This document shows positions 17,846 through 25,915 of a stretch of 64,000 nucleotides of DNA, one piece after another. The DNA is from an uncultured Acidobacteriota bacterium. GTDB lineage: Bacteria; Acidobacteriota; UBA6911; RPQK01; JAJDTT01. Under the pieces are notes generated by a model, which was given only the letters and a program-made list of their open reading frames with translations, was not told where the DNA came from and did not search any database. The position numbers were made by a program, and so were the translations under genes. Where the stretch lies: positions 124,001-188,000 of the forward strand of contig CATOST010000033.1 of the NCBI GenBank assembly GCA_951812665.1. The letters are read 5' to 3'. Position 1 is the stretch's first letter. The number at the start of each line of letters is the position of its first letter.

Positions 17846-19372
17846 TCAATAGGCTCCCTCTCGGAGCCGATTCACGGTGTAGGCGGCCAGCTTCGTCACC
17901 AGCGGTTCGCCGTCTTGGGAACGAATTCTCTGCCCGGGGCGCAGTTCGTAGACCCGTCCCTTCAACAAGGGATCCGAAAGGCGGAGGGAAGCCCGGCGTC
18001 CATCTTCGGAAACAGACACCTTCTCGATCCGGACCGGAGTGACGTCCGTCTTGGGAGACCCGTATTCCCCGTGGTAGCGGTAGTAGTAGTGGAACAGGGA
18101 ATATTCATCGACGAGTGCCGCAGTGGCTGGATCCACCGGCTTGGTGAAGACGAGGTCGAACCCCGATTCGGTCAACCGCATCTCCTGGATGTCCATGGGA
18201 GTCTCTCCCGTCCAGGCCACCCGCTGCAATCCCTCTCCGATTCCCCAGATCCGTGAGGTCTGCGCCACGTAGAGGTCTCCACTCGGGGAGAAGGCCAGCC
18301 GGATGTTTCCCTTGCGAAGCCCACGTCCCTCGATGAACGGGAAGCAGGCCCCCTGCCAGGTCCCCGCGACCTTTTCCAGGTAGACCCGGTGAATCCGGGG
18401 ATAGGTCCAGTCGGCGATGAACATCTGGCCCGAGTAGGGACCAAACCGGCCTCCGGTGCGGTCCTCCAGAGGCTGTCCCAGGGAACCGGCCATGTCGTTC
18501 TGAGGCAGCTGGATCGCCGGCACCTTGCGCCAACGCGCCAACGTCTTCACCTCGACGTCCACGGGGTTGATGCCCTCGAAGTCCGGATGCCAATTCAGAG
18601 AGGAGGGGTGTCCATAGAACGATCCGGGCGTGACATGATGCAGAGGAGAGGTCCCGACCCAGCCCCCCTGGTTGTCGGTGGCGAACAGCGCCCCTTCCCG
18701 GTTGAACCCCAGGCCGTTGGGCTGCCGGAAACCGGAGGCGACGGGCACGAAGTCGCCGGCAGGAGTGACCTTGATCACCCAGCCGCGATAGGACACGGGT
18801 GAATTGTGCCCGAACCTGCCCACCGTTCCGGGCTTGGGGTTTTCAGCGACCCGTCTCCGATTTGTCGCCGGTCCCCTGCCCGATGACCTGTGACGGCTCG
18901 AGCCCGAGGCCAATCCCAGGCCCAGGTAGAAGTTCCCTTCCCCGTCCCGGACCAGACCATAGGCAAATTCGTGGTAGTTGCCCGACATTCCCCACTCGTC
19001 GCTGAGGGTCTGGTAGTGATCGGCCCGTCCATCTCCATCGGTGTCAACGATCCGCGTCAACTCGGACTGCTGCACCACGAAATATTCCCCCGACTTCCCC
19101 GCAACGATTCCCAGCGGGATCTGGAGTCCGTCGGCGAACCGGCTCCAGAGGCCCGAGTCCTCATCCCGCCGGTAGAGGCCCCCGCGGCGAAAGCAGGCCA
19201 CCAGCCGGCCGCGTGGATCGAAATCGATCCCGCCTACCTCGGGCGCCACGCCCCGGGGTGTCTCCACGGTCTCGATCCGGTAGCTCTCCCTGGGAACCTG
19301 CGCCAAGGCGGAGAATGGAACGAACCAAGCCGCCGCCAGCCCTAGCAAGACCAGAGCTCCGGTTTCTCTCAT
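17846..19372 (-). CDS. Secreted beta-propeller protein (PQQ sugar dehydrogenase/NHL-like), partner of pentaheme protein
   Basis: The 508-residue protein starts with a signal peptide (LVLLGLAAAWFVPFSALA) and then carries six-bladed propeller features: GGIDFDPRGRLVACFRRGG, RIVDTDGDGRADHYQTL, GFRQPNGLGFNREG, HHVTPGSFYGHPS and LAFSPSGDLYVAQTSR. This resembles the soluble glucose/sorbosone dehydrogenase-like propellers that are often fused or paired with c-type cytochromes in Planctomycetota. The C-terminal ~110 residues (FDLVFTKPVDPATAA) look like a beta-sandwich. Its start overlaps the stop of the upstream pentaheme gene by four bases (ATGA), implying translational coupling and a shared function in periplasmic oxidation. 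Substrate and cofactor are unproven. Confidence 0.75.
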   Translation of the reverse strand: MRETGALVLLGLAAAWFVPFSALAQVPRESYRIETVETPRGVAPEVGGIDFDPRGRLVACFRRGGLYRRDEDSGLWSRFADGLQIPLGIVAGKSGEYFVVQQSELTRIVDTDGDGRADHYQTLSDEWGMSGNYHEFAYGLVRDGEGNFYLGLGLASGSSRHRSSGRGPATNRRRVAENPKPGTVGRFGHNSPVSYRGWVIKVTPAGDFVPVASGFRQPNGLGFNREGALFATDNQGGWVGTSPLHHVTPGSFYGHPSSLNWHPDFEGINPVDVEVKTLARWRKVPAIQLPQNDMAGSLGQPLEDRTGGRFGPYSGQMFIADWTYPRIHRVYLEKVAGTWQGACFPFIEGRGLRKGNIRLAFSPSGDLYVAQTSRIWGIGEGLQRVAWTGETPMDIQEMRLTESGFDLVFTKPVDPATAALVDEYSLFHYYYRYHGEYGSPKTDVTPVRIEKVSVSEDGRRASLRLSDPLLKGRVYELRPGQRIRSQDGEPLVTKLAAYTVNRLREGAY

Positions 19373-21879
19373 TCCTTTCCGCTCCCGACCAGGATCTCAA
19401 AGCGAGTGTCCCCGTCGATGGGAATCCGAACGCGGTCCTTCTCTACGGTTCCCCGGCTCGCGGTCATCCGAACCGGACCTTCGACGACCGCGTCGAACCG
19501 GAGCGGAACCTGGACCCGCTCGATCCGAAACTCCCACCGAAACCCGTCCGCTGCTGCCGTGGGACGGATTCGTTCGTAGACCTCCGCTCCGCCCACCGAA
19601 TAGTGGAATTCCGGGACATCGTCCCGCAGGCGGTAACCCCGAAAGCGGGTCTCCGGAATGCGTTCGGAATCGGCCAACCGGAATGGGAAACGGGTCGACC
19701 GGAAAATTCGCCTCCCAGGGATCTTGGGGGTGAGTGTATAACCGTCGGCTCCGGTCTTCCTGCGCATGGTGGCCTCAAGATCCAGAAACTCCCCCCGCCA
19801 GGCGTACAGGAGACGGTGCGTGCCGGCATCGAAGCAGTAGGAGAGACCGCCGGGAAGACCCACTGCGATCGCCGCCGGAGTCGCCTCCGGCATGATGGTC
19901 CGAACCACGACGCTCGCAGCGGAGGGAACCGGGCGGGTTTCGGCCGTCCAGGGATCGGGCGGCGGATCCAGCCCGACGGGAAAAGGACCGGCCGCGCCGA
20001 CACCGAGCGCCCCCCAGATCCTCCGAATGCTCTCTTCCCTCTCCTCTGGTGCGATGTCCGTGAAGTGTTCCGGCATCGAGGTCCCGGACAGAATCCGGGC
20101 AGGATTCAACATGAATCGCCGGTACCACGGATACCGGAGACGATGAGCGGCGGCGGCCAACTGGGGCGCCCGCTCCCCCTGGGCCCGGTAGTCCGCCCAG
20201 TCATGACAGCCGGTACAGCCCAGGCTTTTTCCTTCCGTGTCCCGCCCCAACAGCGTCAGTCCGTGGCTCGTATCTTGTTGGGACGTCACCGACTCCACGG
20301 CAGGAGCCGAAGGATCGAGACCCGAAGCCTGGGCGAACCCGTGGATCAGCGGTTCCACCTGGTTTCGAGGAAACCCGGGCATGCGCAGAGTGAGCCAACT
20401 CCTGAGCCGGACGTTCTCCAGAAGCGCCTGTTCCAGGAATTCGAGCCGCAGCTTCTCGCCGGCCGCAGTCAGGACCGGCGCTCCGGCCGCCTGCCCGCTG
20501 CCGAATTGGTCCATGACATGACAGGCCGTGCAACGGAGCCGGTGGACCCGCCGGTAGAAGTCGTAGACGGGCGCGGGACTGATGTCGGGGAACTGTTTTT
20601 GACGGCGGAGAAAGTCTCGAATCGCTGCCCGCTGTTCTCCGTCCATTCGATACCGGGGAAGTGTGGGTCCGGGGTCTTCGGCCAGACACCCCGCATCGAG
20701 GGAAAGCGAAGCGACCGGGGGAGGAAGATCGGGGACAGTAGCCGGTTCCCGGTCCTCCAGCCGGTGGCAGGAGAGACACTCCCGGGACCGGATCAGCTCC
20801 TCTCCACGGGCCGCATGGCCGCCCCTTACGGGCTCTCCCGGCGTCTCCGATCCCGAACCGGCCAGGTAGGCGGCAATCTGCAGCGCCTCCTCGTCATCCA
20901 GGTGCAGCGAAGGCATGCGGCTTCCGGGATGGTGGCGGAAGGGGTCCTTCAGATAATGGGCCAAGCCGGCGACGGTCAGCTTGGACCCGACGCCGTCCAA
21001 GGAATAACTTTCCGAGGTATGGCATGCGGTGCAACCCAGAGAGGTGTAGAGGTCGCGGCCGCGGCCGGCGTCCACGTCCGGCCAGCTCGCTTCTCGATTC
21101 GGCAGGCCGGTGATCGGCCGCGAAGTGAGAAACGCCGTCACGTCCCTGGCCGCCTCCGCGTCCAGCAATGCCGGCATGGTGGCTTCGGAGCGGACCGCAG
21201 CCGGATCGACGAGCCATTCCTGGAGCCAAGCCGGATTCAGCCCGGCGGCGGCGCTCAAGTCGGGTCCGCGGCGGCGCTCCAGGGATTCAGACCCACTCTT
21301 GTGACAGTTGACACATCCCAGATTCTCTACCAGGTCTCGGCCCCGTTCGACCCGGTTCTGGTCCACACCGGACGCGCTCTCCGGCTCATGGAAAAGGACG
21401 CGGGAAGGGACCGGCTCCAGAGGGAAATGCTCCGATTCCCAGCGCAGCCGAAGCTGGGCCGGCCCCGGAAGACGCCGATATCTCAACCGTAAGCGATGTC
21501 GGCCGGCGCCCAGGGTCACGGCTTCGCTGCCGATCCTCCTACCGCCGACCTCCAACCGGCCGCCACCCTCGAATCGATAGCGGCCCGTCTCCAGAATCGA
21601 CAGAAAGCCCTCCCACTCGGCTTGGAAATCGGGGTCCAGGGAGGGGTGAAGGGACTCCCCTTCCTCCAGGTAGAAATTGGGCGTCGGAGTCACCAAGTGG
21701 ACCCGATGCCGTTCGTCTTCGTAGCGGGCGGCCAACCCCGGCCGGAGTGCCCTCTTCCCGAGGTCCGGCGGTCCCGGGGACGGCCCCGTCTCACCTCCCG
21801 GGCGGCAGGCGCCCGTAACGGCGACAGCAAACAGGACGATCCAGCCGCTGGTCCGAAACGGACTTGAGTTCGGCTTCAC
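19369..21879 (-). CDS. PA14-like pentaheme cytochrome c lipoprotein
   Basis: The 836-residue protein starts with a lipoprotein-like signal (VAVTGAC near residue 25). Residues ~45-165 resemble a PA14 sugar-binding-type domain (FLSILETGRYRFEGGG, GRHRLRLRYRR). Five CxxCH heme sites follow: CVNCH, CTACH, CLSCH, CTACH and CTGCH, each in a short cytochrome c unit, with candidate distal Met residues (EATMPALLD, SRMPSLHL, LRMPGF, TSMPEHF). The last ~230 residues contain no heme motif. The gene is coupled by a four-base overlap to the propeller gene. I infer an outer-surface electron-transfer dehydrogenase complex. The combination of PA14 and five hemes is unusual but known in outline from Planctomycetota-type proteins. 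Confidence 0.75.
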   Translation of the reverse strand: MKPNSSPFRTSGWIVLFAVAVTGACRPGGETGPSPGPPDLGKRALRPGLAARYEDERHRVHLVTPTPNFYLEEGESLHPSLDPDFQAEWEGFLSILETGRYRFEGGGRLEVGGRRIGSEAVTLGAGRHRLRLRYRRLPGPAQLRLRWESEHFPLEPVPSRVLFHEPESASGVDQNRVERGRDLVENLGCVNCHKSGSESLERRRGPDLSAAAGLNPAWLQEWLVDPAAVRSEATMPALLDAEAARDVTAFLTSRPITGLPNREASWPDVDAGRGRDLYTSLGCTACHTSESYSLDGVGSKLTVAGLAHYLKDPFRHHPGSRMPSLHLDDEEALQIAAYLAGSGSETPGEPVRGGHAARGEELIRSRECLSCHRLEDREPATVPDLPPPVASLSLDAGCLAEDPGPTLPRYRMDGEQRAAIRDFLRRQKQFPDISPAPVYDFYRRVHRLRCTACHVMDQFGSGQAAGAPVLTAAGEKLRLEFLEQALLENVRLRSWLTLRMPGFPRNQVEPLIHGFAQASGLDPSAPAVESVTSQQDTSHGLTLLGRDTEGKSLGCTGCHDWADYRAQGERAPQLAAAAHRLRYPWYRRFMLNPARILSGTSMPEHFTDIAPEEREESIRRIWGALGVGAAGPFPVGLDPPPDPWTAETRPVPSAASVVVRTIMPEATPAAIAVGLPGGLSYCFDAGTHRLLYAWRGEFLDLEATMRRKTGADGYTLTPKIPGRRIFRSTRFPFRLADSERIPETRFRGYRLRDDVPEFHYSVGGAEVYERIRPTAAADGFRWEFRIERVQVPLRFDAVVEGPVRMTASRGTVEKDRVRIPIDGDTRFEILVGSGKE

Positions 21880-21951
21880 GGAAGATCCGATCCTATCCGC
21901 TACTTATGGGAAGGGACGACTTGGAGAGACGACTCTTCGGTCGCCCCTTCC

Positions 21952-23340
21952 CTATTGCGCTATTGTTTCCTTGGGAGTTCGGCGACTGGTAGTCGCCGCT
22001 CCGGTGCGCTTCACCAGTTCGTCCACCTTTTCCACGATGATCTCTTCCACCGGCGCCCGGAAGGGGCCTGATTGCCCGTAGCCGACCATGGCGCCTGCAC
22101 CTTCGTAGCCGCCCTCCTTGAGCACCCTCAGGGAGGGAATGTAGGCGAAGACCTCGTTGGAATAGCTGGCGACCCAGACCGTGTCCCATCCGTGGGCCTC
22201 CCTGAGCCGCAGGGAGTAGTCGACGACCACCTCGCCCGCCAGGTGAATCAGGGTGAGGTCCTCCCCGAACTGCCAGACCTGAATCGGGTACGGATAGCTG
22301 TCCGGCAGCCTCCCCTCCCTCTCGATTCTCTCCAGCAGGAACCGGGCGTGACGCTGGCGGCTCCCCGTCTCCCGCCGGACCCGGGCTTCCAGCTCTAAGC
22401 GCGAAGGCGGCTTGCTGAAGGGGATCGCCACCCGCTCGAAGGCGGTGGTGAGAGGACCCCCGACCGGAGCCATCTCCCCGTCCAGCACCAGGTCCACGGC
22501 AAATGCCAGAATCCGGCCGTAGCTCCTGGCCAGATCCACCGATCTTCGGGGGAGGGGGTTGGCGTCGGCTCCGCAGCCGGTGACGAACAGGGCGGTGGTG
22601 CCCGGATGCTTTTCCTGCAGGGATTCCTGAGCAAACCCGGGCCAGTCTCCATTGATCTGGTAGCCGGACAGGACCGTGGCATGGCAGGCGTATCCGAAGA
22701 CCACGGCCCGCAACTCGCCGTCGGCTCCGTGCACGGCCAGGACCGGGACGTCGTGGTCCACCGGACCGGGCAGATGCCGCTTCCCGGTCCGGACACGGCG
22801 GCGATTGACGGCGAACCCCGCCGACCCCTGTCCGAAAGTAAGCCGAGCCGGCGAGAGCTGCTCCACGGACTGGCCGATCACCTTCACGATCTCGTCCAGG
22901 ACCCAACTGGTGTAACGGCGGACGACTCGAACGTGCTCCCGTTCCATGGGATATGCCGGCCGAAGTACGTCCCCGGCGACGGGGCCGCTGTGAGTGTGGG
23001 AGAAATTGAGGCCGACCCGGTCCCGGCTCAGCCCGAATTCCTGCCAGGCCCGCTCCGCGATCTGGTCCGAGAGGCGCCGGCTGAGTCCCAGCAGATCGAT
23101 GGTCACCAGGACGGTCACCGCCCCGGTCTCGTCCTCCAGGGCCAGAGCCTTGGCGTGAATCTCCTGCAAGACCTCCCCGGAAGGCCGTTCCCGGGATCCG
23201 TAGCCCGCCAGCCAAATGGGTTCTTTGGGCGTGATCGGCACACTGGCCACTCCCGCTCTCCACCCCGATTGCCCCTGACCGGCAGCGGTCCCTACAACCA
23301 ACAGCAACAATACAATCGTCCCGGGCGAGACTCTTTTCAT
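21952..23340 (-). CDS. Neutral ceramidase-family secreted hydrolase
   Basis: The 462-residue protein has a signal peptide (LLLLVVGTAAGQGQ) and the neutral/alkaline ceramidase N-terminal domain: VPITPKEPIWLAGYGSR, LNFSHTHSGPVAGD (zinc ligands expected in this HTH segment), FGYACHATVLSGYQINGDWPG and FVTGCGADANPLPR. The C-terminal beta-sandwich domain of classical ceramidases (full length ~650 residues) is missing, as in many environmental relatives whose substrate may not be ceramide. The last ~12 residues (GAATTSRRTPKE) are encoded by a palindromic repeat at 21971-21998. It follows an LLM-type oxidoreductase gene by seven bases on the same strand, so the two form an operon. Confidence 0.85.
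   Translation of the reverse strand: MKRVSPGTIVLLLLVVGTAAGQGQSGWRAGVASVPITPKEPIWLAGYGSRERPSGEVLQEIHAKALALEDETGAVTVLVTIDLLGLSRRLSDQIAERAWQEFGLSRDRVGLNFSHTHSGPVAGDVLRPAYPMEREHVRVVRRYTSWVLDEIVKVIGQSVEQLSPARLTFGQGSAGFAVNRRRVRTGKRHLPGPVDHDVPVLAVHGADGELRAVVFGYACHATVLSGYQINGDWPGFAQESLQEKHPGTTALFVTGCGADANPLPRRSVDLARSYGRILAFAVDLVLDGEMAPVGGPLTTAFERVAIPFSKPPSRLELEARVRRETGSRQRHARFLLERIEREGRLPDSYPYPIQVWQFGEDLTLIHLAGEVVVDYSLRLREAHGWDTVWVASYSNEVFAYIPSLRVLKEGGYEGAGAMVGYGQSGPFRAPVEEIIVEKVDELVKRTGAATTSRRTPKETIAQ
21971..21998. repeat. Dispersed palindromic repeat inside ceramidase 3' end
   Basis: The stem CGGCGACT (21980-21987) and AGTCGCCG (21991-21998) is perfect with a GGT loop. It is preceded by TTGGGAGTTC, giving a 16-base match to the copy at 30382-30397. 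The repeat forms the last codons of the ceramidase-family gene, so the protein's tail appears to be repeat-derived. Confidence 0.6.
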
Positions 23341-23347
23341 GACCTCC

Positions 23348-24295
23348 TCACTCCTGTTCTTCGGTCAGGATTTCGTCCGCGAAACGGCGAACCGAGTCCA
23401 GGGTCTCCCGGGTGCTCGGCGCGTCTACCGAGAGGACCAGGTAGTCGAGTCCCGCTTCCCGATAGCGGCGGACGTCGTCGCGGACTTGCGCGGCGGTGCC
23501 GGTCAGGTGGAGCCGTTCTCCGTTGCCGCCGTAACGGGCATCTCCCAGGACCAGCGTGTGTCTCAGAGTGACGCCCACGGTCCCCGGGTCCCGTCCCTCC
23601 GCGCGGCAGATTCGAGCCAGATCCTGGCGGGCCGTCCCGACCTGGCGGGGAGAGAGCCGAATACCGTGCCAGGCGTCGCCCAGCCGGACGCTCCGGCGCA
23701 GGGCGAAGCGGGAATTCCCTCCCACCCAGATGGGAGGATGCGGCTGCTGCACCGGCCGCGGGAAGAAGACCATTCCCGAGGTGCGGAAGTGCTTCCCCCG
23801 GTACTCCGGGACCTCCTGGGCGCAGGCGGCCTTGAAGATCTCGATGTGCTCGTCGGTGAGCGCGCCCCGCTTCCGGTAGGGCGCACCCATGGAGGCGAAT
23901 TCTTCCGGCATCCAACCCACGCCCACGCCGTAGATCACCCGCCCTCCGGAGAGGACGTCCAAGGTGGTGATCATCTTGGCGTTCAAGAGGGGATTCCGGA
24001 AAGGAAGGACCAGGACGCTGACGCCCAGGCGCAACCGGCGGGTGGACCCTCCCACGAAGCTGAGGGTAGCCAGGGACTCCAGGACGTTCTGTGCCTCGGG
24101 ACTGGCCTTGCCGGGCCCGAACTGGCCCGGGTAGCGCCGGACCAGATCCGCGGGGAAGAGAGTACGGTCGCTGACCCAGACCGAGTCGAATCCGGCGCCT
24201 TCGATGGCCTCGGTCATCCTCAGGACGTAATCGGCCTGAGCTCCGGCGGTGACTGCCGGTGTGACCGAAGTGGTCGCGGCGACTCCGAACTTCAT
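23348..24295 (-). CDS. Luciferase-like (LLM) F420/flavin-dependent oxidoreductase
   Basis: ATG at 24295 starts MKFGVAATTSVTP, matching the beta-strand at the beginning of the TIM-barrel luciferase-like fold. The open frame upstream (to 24331) lacks support. The 315-residue protein contains EGAGFDSVWVSDRT, LGVSVLVLPFRNPLLNAK, the GRVIYGVGVGWMPEEF segment and HPPIWVGGNSRFALRR, all typical of F420-dependent or FMN-dependent members (TIGR03619-like). The reaction cannot be predicted. It is the first gene of a two-gene unit with the ceramidase-family hydrolase. No signal peptide, so it acts in the cytoplasm. Confidence 0.85.
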   Translation of the reverse strand: MKFGVAATTSVTPAVTAGAQADYVLRMTEAIEGAGFDSVWVSDRTLFPADLVRRYPGQFGPGKASPEAQNVLESLATLSFVGGSTRRLRLGVSVLVLPFRNPLLNAKMITTLDVLSGGRVIYGVGVGWMPEEFASMGAPYRKRGALTDEHIEIFKAACAQEVPEYRGKHFRTSGMVFFPRPVQQPHPPIWVGGNSRFALRRSVRLGDAWHGIRLSPRQVGTARQDLARICRAEGRDPGTVGVTLRHTLVLGDARYGGNGERLHLTGTAAQVRDDVRRYREAGLDYLVLSVDAPSTRETLDSVRRFADEILTEEQE

Positions 24296-24390
24296 GCCTT
24301 TCCTGCGCCCTCCGCCCGGGAATCTTATCACCCCGGTGAAGGAGCGGTGATAGACTTCGGTGAAGCCGCAACGAGCATTTCGCGGAGTAC

Positions 24391-25857
24391 TTGAACATGT
24401 ATTCTCGAATGACAGTCCTGCTGACCGTTTTGATCTTCGTCGCTTCCGGCTCTTCTATCCTCGGAAGCTCACACGCGGGCGTTGTGGAGATCGGCCACAG
24501 GAAGCAGCTTTTCATCGACGACTACGTGGTGGAGTCCACCGCGGGCGTGACCCGGCGGTTGAACCGGCTGGAACGTCATCCCGGCAATCCGGTTCTGGTG
24601 GGTGACCGTCCCTGGGAACGATGGATGATCTCACCCAATGGGAGGGCCGTTCTCTTCGATCGGGAGACCGGCGAATTCAAGATGTGGTACATGGCCTCCC
24701 ACCCGGAAGAGGGGGCGCCGGGCGGGTTTCGGTACAAGGTGGGTTACGCCGTGTCCCAGGACGGTATCGAGTGGGAAAAACCGAATCTGAGACAGGTGGA
24801 CTGGGAGGGTTCGCGCGACAACAATCTCATTCCCCGGGGCGTCAACTGGATGCGGCGGGCCAATGTCATCAAGGACCTCCGAGACCCGGACCCCCAGCGC
24901 CGGTTCAAGATGACCTACGTGGACGTGTTCGACGGAGGGGCGGCCATCACCAAGGGCTATTCTTCCGACGGTGTCCACTGGAGGCTCAACGGCGACGGGA
25001 AGCCCTGGTTCCGGCGGCCCCACAACGGCAACCTGTTGGGTTGGGATCCGCGCATCGAGCGCTACGTCTTCTACGTTCGGATGCGCGCCGCACAGAATAC
25101 GGTGGGGCGGGCCGTCAGCCCGGACTTCGTCACCTGGTCGGAACCCGAGACGGTGATGGCTCCCGGACCGGCGGAACCCGACCTCCACTTCAAGGGACTG
25201 GCCGCGTTCCTTTACGAGGACCTCTACCTGGGCTGGCTCTGGGTCTTCGAAAGAGGGGCAAAGGAGTTCGTCGCGGCTGCGGCCGAGTTGGCCGTGAGCC
25301 GGGATGGGATCCACTGGAACCGGCCCTTTCCCGGGTCCTTCGTTCTGGAGCGAGGGGAGGATCCCGCCTGGGACAGCCGGCTCAGCATCCCGGTGGCCCC
25401 CGTGGTGCACGACCAGCGGATCTGGTGCTATTACTGGGGCGAGAACATGCCCTACACGGTAGACGCCATCCGGAAAGTGAAGGACGGCTGGGTCCAGGAC
25501 GGGCAGCGGATACAGAGGGCCACCGGCCTGGCCACCTTGCGGTTGGACGGATTCGTGGCGCTCTCGGCGAAGGGAGAAGGATCGGTCACCACGAAGCTTC
25601 TCGAGACTCCCGGCGGCCGACTGACGGTCAATGCCCGGGTTGGGGGCGAACTTCGAGCGGAGGTCCTGGACGAGAACGGTCAGGCGATCCCCGGATACGA
25701 GGTTCAACAGTCCAGGCCGGTTCGGGGAGACTCATTGCATCACGTACTGACCTGGGGGAGCCGATCGGAACTGGTTCCTCGCCGGAAGGCGGGACTTCGG
25801 ATTCGATTCCACTTGCGGGATACGGACCTGTACGCCATTCAGGTCAGAGCCGATTGA
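24391..25857 (+). CDS. Secreted GH32/GH43-like beta-propeller protein, paralog A
   Basis: The 488-residue protein has an N-terminal signal and a five-bladed propeller like glycoside hydrolase families 32/43/68, introduced by the hallmark GHRKQLFIDDYVVES. Other typical stretches are FKMWYMASHPE, YAVSQDGIEWEKP, SRDNNLIPRG and YYWGENMPYT. The C-terminal ~120 residues form the beta-sandwich shared with paralogs B-D: LRLDGFVALSAKG, EVLDENGQAIPGYEVQQS and LRFHLRDTDLY-like ending. No canonical catalytic triad is obvious, so activity is uncertain. ATG 24397 is an alternative start. It stands alone, divergent from the LLM gene and 58 nt before a TonB receptor, which could import the released product. 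Confidence 0.7.
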   Translation: MNMYSRMTVLLTVLIFVASGSSILGSSHAGVVEIGHRKQLFIDDYVVESTAGVTRRLNRLERHPGNPVLVGDRPWERWMISPNGRAVLFDRETGEFKMWYMASHPEEGAPGGFRYKVGYAVSQDGIEWEKPNLRQVDWEGSRDNNLIPRGVNWMRRANVIKDLRDPDPQRRFKMTYVDVFDGGAAITKGYSSDGVHWRLNGDGKPWFRRPHNGNLLGWDPRIERYVFYVRMRAAQNTVGRAVSPDFVTWSEPETVMAPGPAEPDLHFKGLAAFLYEDLYLGWLWVFERGAKEFVAAAAELAVSRDGIHWNRPFPGSFVLERGEDPAWDSRLSIPVAPVVHDQRIWCYYWGENMPYTVDAIRKVKDGWVQDGQRIQRATGLATLRLDGFVALSAKGEGSVTTKLLETPGGRLTVNARVGGELRAEVLDENGQAIPGYEVQQSRPVRGDSLHHVLTWGSRSELVPRRKAGLRIRFHLRDTDLYAIQVRAD

Positions 25858-25915
25858 CGATATCGACGGGCGTTCAAGAGAGTCCACCTAGAATTCAGAA
25901 TCCTCCGAAATTCCC

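Noticed and set aside
19213-21492. 759-codon plus-strand frame opposite the pentaheme gene
   Set aside because: Composition is Arg/Pro/Gly-rich shadow; the minus strand carries five CxxCH motifs and a signal peptide.
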